The notes under the pieces: generated by a model | Seen by the model: the letters and a program-made list of their open reading frames with translations, nothing else | Told to the model about the DNA's origin: nothing | The model's database searches: none | In this document: piece after piece, positions 26,101-35,100 of the stretch | How the letters are laid out: each line of letters opens with the position of its first letter | Position numbering within the stretch: the stretch's first letter is position 1 | From: Taxillus chinensis | Lineage: Eukaryota > Streptophyta > Magnoliopsida > Santalales > Loranthaceae | DNA length: 64,000 nt | Direction: 5' to 3' | Assembly (NCBI GenBank): GCA_023512835.1 | Contig: CM042090.1 | Coordinates: 17,824,356 to 17,888,355 of the forward strand | Made by a program: the position numbers and the translations under genes

Positions 26101-29100
26101 TGACAATTAAATTAATTGTGAGAAAAGCTTGCATCCATGGCCAACTCCTTCCCAGACTACACCACTCATGGGAGCTTCATAAACTAGGTTTACCCTTTAA
26201 AAGACACATTTTGGCGTACGGGTTCAAGTCACAGACAGACCTCTTATAATTAAATTAATTGTGTAGTAATGCTACGTCGTAATTGTGAAGCAAGGCTATG
26301 TCAATATTGGCCTGTGTAGCTCGACTGCTTCCAGAACCTACTACTTGCAGGAACTTCATGCATCAGTATTACCCTTTTTTTATTAAGTTAAAAATAACCA
26401 ATTTTTTCACTTAAATAAATGTAAAGTCAAGCAAACCTCTTTTGAATATTGTATTGTCTTAATATGATACACAAGCCTGAAACCTAACTAACTAAAACTT
26501 AGCTTATTAGCTGAATTTGACCTAGCCATACACTGGTATTCCAGTACATGAACCATAATAAGCAAGATAAGTGGGGACACTTTTTTTACTCTATCCTGTC
26601 ACTGGCACATTACCGCTTGCCATGATATAGCATCTGTAAAAAGCAGCAACAATTTCTATTACCAAAATTCACAGTTTTAAGATCAGTCCTAAGTTTTAGG
26701 CCTTTTAGCTTTATACAATTAGTAAACTATTAGAAGCTCCATGTTGATATAATTCAACTCAACATAACAAATACAGTGAAAACGGTCTGTCATTTCGCTC
26801 GGCTGCAGTTTTTTTGGGGTGGAGGAGAGGACAGCATGAAGTCAATTATAAATTAAAAAAAACATCAATGACTGACAAATAGAAAAAAAAACAATGAAAA
26901 AATCGAACAGTAATTTTCCAGAATCATTTAGAAAGCATGTGTAAAAGTAAAGACATCATACCCAATAGGAGCAGCAATTTCTCTGTTGCCATTTTGTAAA
27001 ACAATCAACAGCTCCTCCAGTGGTGCCTTGAAATCACCTAGACCTCTATTAAAGAGATAAGTCAAAGCACCATAAAGTCCATGCTCCCGGCATAATTTGA
27101 CAACCTGTGTTACAAATCAAAGTAAACAACGGGTACAACAAAAAACAAGCCTTTATCCTGATTACTTGAGTCATCTATATGTATCAATAATAAAATTAAA
27201 TTAAGTTGGGTACATGAATCCTCACTTGCTTCTATGTATTTTTTTTTTCACTTTCTCCCAATCCTAAAACACTCAAATCCTTTCGTATGACAAAGTAAAC
27301 AATGAATAGTTTAGAAAAAATTAATTCAGTGATAGAAAACCAAAGAAATTAGAATTAGGTGCACTACAAAATAACCAAGTAACTTCAAACAATAACACAA
27401 CAGCTACCTGATTGAAATCCAAAGAAGCAATGTCCATATGAAGAACACATTGCTCAACTCGATGCAACCACCCTTTGTTGCTGTAATGCTCCACCAAGGC
27501 TTGCATGATCTTTGAAAACATAAGAAAGTGAAATGATAAGGATTCATATTCCAGCTGCAAGTACACACATATTGACAATAAACAATACCTCAGGAGGAAG
27601 AGAACCAAGCATGTCCTTCAATATATATGGCTCCAAAAGCTCTAAAAATGTGTCTTTGGAAACATTGAAGTGGAAAAACGAAAGAACAAGTAGGTCAGAT
27701 TTAGAAATCTTATAACTGCCACTAATGATGGCATCTTGGCACATATAACCCAAAAAAAAAAAAGATACAAAAATGTTAAAATCACAAATTTCAGCCAAAT
27801 TGTCGTTATTCTAATAAGTACAGATAGCAACTTAATTTTATTTTCTTATTAAAAATCCAAAAGATAATAGTATAGGGGCATTGCTGTTCCCATTAATTTT
27901 CTTTATTAAAACTTCTTACTCCAAACAGAATCATTGGCACTGATATTACAGATAGGTTCTTGAATATCAATTGTTCTTAGAAACTGTCTGAAATAAAAAA
28001 CTTCTATAACTTGATAAAACATATTTATACGAAACCATTTTGTTCTTTTTAGTTATCAGAGTTGACCTAGGAGAAAAAAATTTGCATACTAGGGCTCTGT
28101 TTGTTTTGCAAAAAATGAGTTCTGTTATGAAAATAATTTCCTAGAAATCATTTTCTCGAAAAATAGAATTCTTTTATGTTATTTGGTTACATTATAAAAC
28201 TTTCGGAAACTTTTTTAAAAAATAAATAAATAAATCCCAAAGTCATCTTCTACAAACACATTACCATTTTTTGTTGACTAGGAATAAGTTTTCCGTTGAT
28301 CATTTTTCAAACTCAACCAAACACCCAAAAAAGTGAAGAATTGTTTTTTGAGAACTTATCCATGAAACAAATGGAGCCTCAATTTAAACCCAAGGTCTAG
28401 TTTATAAACACAAGTATATCAAAAAAATATCTTCCATTTAAACTATGAAGCGAAAAACTGGAACAATGACCCTAGTTTCATCGATTCATGTTTTTAAAAA
28501 ACTATATTAAACAGTCTCTTTAAACAGTCTTCAACTATCTCCATGCCCTCTAAATCAAAATATGACCGCTCCGTGAATATATTTGGTAAGAGCTAAGTAG
28601 GTATCCCCATCCATATCTCAAGCTTCTCAAACAAGACAAAATTTAGTCATTCAACTGAATCCCATACATAGTGAGGCTTCATTTGGATGGGTGTTTTCCT
28701 AGATTTGGCACTTGAAGCCAAGTTTTGCACTACTATTATATTATTTATTATAATAATATTTTAAAAAAAATTATTGTTAGGGTTCAAATTTTTTGTTAAG
28801 AACAAGGGCATATTATTTTTTTTCATTTTTTATAAATTTTAATTTAAAAAAATATATTAATTCAACAATATTACACTTGAAAAGAATACCCCACACCGAA
28901 AGCTCCTATAATTTAAAAAATAAAATAAAATAAAATTGGAAACCATAAAAAATCTACTGACAAGGCTAACCTTCAATCTAATCGTATATATATACTCTTC
29001 TAATTCAGAAAATTTTATCTCTATAGTCTATACCCTAATAAAACTTGAATCTATCAAAAAGTATATCTTCATCCAATTATGTTCATGCAGTAAATAAAAT

Positions 29101-32100
29101 TAAACTTTACTATTGGTAGAAATTTGAATAAAATGCATTAAGCAATAGGAACTTCTGGTTTACCTAAGAAGAAAGATTACACACGCTAAAAGCAAAATCA
29201 AATATTTAAAAAATTACACAAAATTTGCATTGCATTTGAAAGCGTATATTTAGCAGTTTTTGAACCCTAAACAAGAAATTTATATCATGCAACAAGCAGC
29301 TGAAACTCTTTTTAGTTTGTTTGTGAGCAACAATAAAACCAATATTTTTGGGGGGGCCAGTGAAATTAAAACAAAGCTTTGTTTCAAAATAAAGGGACAA
29401 TCTTTGCATTTCAGGAGAATAAAGGGAAAACTGTAATTCACCATTGAGCAGCAAGATTTGTGAAAGGATTATATACACAAAGGCACAATGTTTCAAAATA
29501 CCTCTCTGTTGTGCAACCTCAAATTTCGGAAATATTTCATCAAAAAGGATGTTTGTCTTCTTGATATGCACACAGAATTCAACTGCAACACCACCAACAC
29601 GGGTGAACTGCTCCTTTATTTCAGACAATACAGAACTACTACCAATCTGTGGCTCCTCTAACTGTTCCATCTTGCCCACCTGGTTGCAGAATGCCACTGA
29701 AATGTATGAAAATACTTCATCTACATATGTCAACAGCAACTCTACCAGGTCAGGAATTATTGCTTCTTGCACAACATTTTGTGTTTTTGGAAGGTCAATA
29801 ACACCAAGGGCTTCACCATCATAAATTGTCATGGCCATGCTCAAAGCACCCATCCAATCACCTGCTCTCCGCAAAACCTGAATTCGTTCTTTCCATGGAA
29901 GAAGGCGGGTGACAATAAGATGTGAAGGTCCAATTATATATATAGAAGCTCCTCTTACAGCTACAGAATTATGATAAGCTTTCTCAGGGTTTCCAAAGAC
30001 ATTGATGAAGTGTGTATGATACACAATTAGATCATCTCCCCCAGGACTATCTCTAGAAATACTTGTCTTGTGAACTACAGATCCATCTTTAGCATACAAA
30101 CAGAGTTGTCCTGTCGATGTGAGAACCACCAACATCTAGACAAGGGTTAGACTCCATCATCTATTTATCTTTTTTTGTGGATTGAAAACAAAACATCAAT
30201 CAACCAAGCAGAAAATTGACAACTGAATTTTAGAGATCAAACACCAATAACGGAAAAATCTAATTAATTTGCAATGACATGGGAACATTATTAATGATCG
30301 TTATTTATAAATGCCATTGTAGGGTATTTTGTCCAACCATAGCCTTAGAACTCAGACCATATAATGAGTTATTAGTGCAAAGATACAATTATAATATATG
30401 CTATATATATATATCATATGAGAAAAGCAAATTGGCTCCTGTATTATACCAAAATATTCGGTTTTTTTATATAAATTATAATTCTATTTTATTTTTTGTA
30501 TTAGAGTTTGATGTCATATAAGGAAGAGTGAAAGAGAATTGGGCCAATTTTATATAACCTACTATCACTCTCAATAAATCACTATTTTTTCTTTCATACT
30601 TGGTTATATGGTATCAAGGCAATGCTGGCCAATCCAAACCAAACCAATTGGTCATAAACTCAATAAAATGGGATCGACTATATAAACAAAGGCAGACAAA
30701 AAAATTATATTTGACTCAATCCATGGATCTTCTCCTTCAAATATTTTTATTAGTTATCATCTTTTCATTCAAATTTAGTAATTTCGTATCTTATGTTACT
30801 ACCTTCTTCAAGTGTGACATTCCCTTTAATTTTTTACTTTGTTTAATGACAATCATCTCCATTATCCTAAAAGGTGCTTCCATTAGCCTATGTCCTAAAT
30901 ATTCAAACCAGCATGAGCAATTATTTTCCATCTTATCTTCAATCAGAGTCACTCCAACAATACTATGAATATCTTTATTTCTAATTTTGATCATCATAAT
31001 TTTATCATAATTCATCTTAACACTTGCATCTCAGCTAATGATCTTTTATATATATTGTTTCTTGTTAGCTCAATACTTCATTTCATATAACAAAGAAGGC
31101 CTAACAATTGTCCTATAAACTTTCTTTAAATTCAGTAGCATATTACAGCACACAAAACTCCCACCGCACTTCTGAAGCCACTCTACTTTAATTTTATGGT
31201 TGATGTAAAAAAAGATATAAGAGAAATAATTCTTTCTTATTATTATACTAAGAGATTACAAACATATATATACACAATTAAAGATAGACCTAACTAGGAA
31301 AGAACCCTAACTAGGTAATCTAAATACACACCTAAATATTTTAAATATATAATTAAATAATACAACTCATTAACATCTCATTCGACATCACCATCAATCA
31401 TTATGTCTCAATGAATTATTAACACTAGGTACTTAAAACATTATGTGGTTGATTTCTATTGGCCATAAAGTGCAATTATACTTTATTCGTTATTCTTTAT
31501 CTTCTTAAACTTGAACTTTATATATTCAGTCGTTGATCTACTTAATCTAAATTTTTGAGCTTTCAGAGCTTGTCTCTACAACTCTAATTTTTAATTAACT
31601 CGTTTTTTAGTCTCCTTAATCAAAACAATATCATCAACGAACAATATACACCTATCATCAATGAACAACATACACTACGGTATATCCTTAATCTAAATTC
31701 CCGAGCTTTCAGAGTTTGTCTCCACAAATCTAATTTTTTATTAACTCATTCTTTGATCTCCTTAATCAAAAGAATATCATCAACGGACAATATACACTTG
31801 TCATCAACGAACAACATACAATACAATATATTCTTATATTTTTGGTTATTTTGTGCATTACTATTATAAAGAGGAAAGAAATCAAAGCTGATCATTAATG
31901 CATTCCTATTGTAATTGGAAACTCATCCGTTAATTCACTATCAGTCCTAACATTTGTGACAACTTCCTTATACATATCTTTTATTATATTGTAAGAGGAA
32001 TTATCTTTTTTTTCAAAGCCACCAAAGCAATCTCTAAGTACTTTGTCATAGGCTTTTTCCAAACATATGAAGACCATGTGTAAAAAAATTTTTTGTTCCT

Positions 32101-35100
32101 ATAAACTTCTCAATAATTATTTTATTGCTTCCGTAGTAGATCTTTTAAATCTTTTAAACGTGAAATCAAATTGATTCTCCGCAATCGTAACATGTTGTCT
32201 TGAGCAATGTTCAAAAACTTTTTCTTAGAGCAAGGCTTACAAAATAAAACAATCAATCAAAGATAACCTACGTAGCATTGCCCAAAGTAGCCAACAACAC
32301 TAGTGGTGCTCTCACATCACCAACAAGATTCAAGCGTCACTCCACGCCTGTGTCATAGCAGCAGCCTCACATTCATGCACACTACCCAACACAACTGATT
32401 TCTCATACACTTGCTGTTGACCCCGGCACAATTTTTTGTGAGCCTGTGGTGATCTTATTGCTTCAACGGGAATGTGAGATTCCTTTTGTGTTTGATTTCT
32501 TCTAGCTTCAAGTTTTTTGGTTCGTCAGCCCTCTGTTCTCTCGTCTTCCATTCTGATATGTGGTATCATGGTTGGGTGGCAAATTGTGATCTGCAGAGGG
32601 TCTCAATTCTAAAGCCCATGTCTTGACATCAAAATGCTGACCATTCATTCAGCCATCAACATTTGATTTGAGCCCATTAAGTAACCATGAACCTAGATCT
32701 ACCTTACTGCACGTCACACTTGGTGTCAGACTGGCAGTCTGGCATTCTATATCATGTGCCTAACAATGTTCCTACAATCATTTATCTTCTGGACTGTCTA
32801 CTTCGATGTCTTTCTTGGTTATTGGTGTTGTCCCCAGTAACATGCAGGTTGTATTGGTTCACCCTAGTTGGCAATTGACTATGCATAATGACAAGTTAAT
32901 GCCACATCAAAATGGTACATGGGTTGGTGGCTGGCTATGCAAGAAAAGATGGATGCATTACATCAAAATGGTACATAAGATCTTGTTTTTCTCCCTCTGG
33001 CCAAACAATTGTTGGTTGTTACAAGTTTTTGTAATTGTTTTTCTGAAAGCGCATTTGGTAGCAAGAGACCCACGCATCTGGTGTGGACTATACCTATACA
33101 TTCTTGCTAGTTGCCAAGATACCCTCAATTTGGGTTCTCATTTCACTGGTTGCTCAAATGATTGGTTGCTGGATACTATGATTCAGATTGGGTTGATAAT
33201 TGATTGAAAATTCAAATGTGGCTATTGTGTGTTTTTGGGTGGTAATCGGATTTCATGGAAAAGCAAGAAGCAATCTGTAGTTGGGGAGCGTTGGTGGCTC
33301 TCGATGTTGTTGGCTTGTGTTGGAAGGTAAGTTGGGCCCTCTCTTCTATGCCGTGATAGTAAGTCTGGTATCAATATCGCCACTGATCCAGCCTTCCATA
33401 ACAACACATGTGGAGGAAAGTTCATTTGTAAAACGTTGGAGCTTTATGATATACATGCTGAAACTTGGAATAAGTGTTAGCGTCAATGAAATTGGGAAGA
33501 GTGAAAGAACATTTAGCCAAATTCTATGTCACTAACTACTTTTTTTATGAGTACATTGCTCTCAATAATTCAAGATTTTTTTCTTGTACCTGGTCACAAA
33601 GCACGCTAGGCACAGAACATGGAGGGAAAATAGAAAAAAATAGAAAAAAAAAATAAAATAATGTCCAGTAAGTGAAGAACCAGAAAATGGAGGCAGATGG
33701 TCCAGCAGAGATCTTTAAAGATGCATTAAAGGGCATCATCTGTGGAGGTTAGCTTTTGGATGGGAGAGAAGGTTTTATTTTGATTCCAATTAAAAATAAT
33801 TTAAAGAGTACTGGGACTAATCAAAACACAATTGTCATGGTTTGCTATCAGAGCCAATTGGCTCTCAGGCTCCACCATAATAGTTTTCCCCTATACATAT
33901 ACAAATATATGCATGCATATACTATATTACTTTTTTTTTAAGTAAGAGAATTTATTTATTTACGAGAATCACAAAATGCATGAGATGTGATAATACAAAA
34001 AATGAAAACAATAATCCAATCAAAAAGAGCTGCAATCTACAACATCCCAAATGAAAGAAAAAACGTATCCCGCCCGAAGCATACAACCAATCACCCAAAT
34101 ACTATATTATATATGGGTATGTTTGTTTTTTCTGAATCAGAATCTTACTATATAGGATTTGGTTTTGTTATCTATACCATTTAATCAGATTCAGTATTTG
34201 CTTGGGAAGTAATTATGTGATATATGACGGATAAGGAGGCAGAACTCAAGAGAGAATAGGATAGAAAGGAGAAGGGACAAAGAAAAATGGCAAGGGATAG
34301 TTGTTTGGGAAAAAGGATGGTCTATTATACAAAAAATGATTATAATAAAAACTTAACACATAAAATAGAGGCATATGACCTAACTTGAACCCAAAATAGA
34401 TTAGTCTCCATTCTATATAGTAAAGACCTAGGCCCAATTACATTACATAAATCACGAAAATGCTTAAACAATAAATAACAAATCCAACATATTTAAACAT
34501 AAACACTTTAAATTCTAAAATAAAAGTCCACAAACATCAAAAAATATAAACAAATAAACAAATAGTAAAATCCCTTCATTTGTCTCTCCATTATCGAATG
34601 GATGGAGAAAACTTGAGCAAACTTCAACTCTGGATGAAAACTGACCAAATATAAGACAAATGCGGGGTGGAGATTTACTTTGAAGAAAAAAAACATTTTG
34701 AAGACAGATAATGACTGCAAAGCATAGCGCAAAGAAGCCTTGTAATGCTTTCTGTGGTTTTAGTGTTTGGAAATTTTTTTCAGATGCTTTTGTCCACAAA
34801 TGTTTTATTCTGAAAACCAAATCTTAATAAATAGAATAGATTATCATTTAGATACATTTTTTCGTAATCAAAAAGACAAAAAATACGAATACAAAATTAA
34901 AAAATACCTGATCATCTAACCAGGCTACACCAATAGCAGCACTCTCAAGGGTCCATTTCCCATATATTTTCAGTTCTGATTTGACCAACTTTGCAACCTG
35001 AACTTTTCGATCCCATGCTATTGCAAGCAATGATACTTCTTCTAATGCTTCAGCAGAAGTATTCTCTGTAACAAGAAACTGCCTCAAAAACATATCATAT

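Larger units (their letters stand above)
27654..29501 (-). other. VPS8 intron 6
   Basis: This 1.85-kb intron holds two MITE-like elements (28091-28380 and 28672-28906). The rest is AT-rich without recognisable content. The splice to exon 7 uses CCAAAG|AC, which keeps the frame as ...EVAQQR-DTFLELLEPY. Confidence 0.65.
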
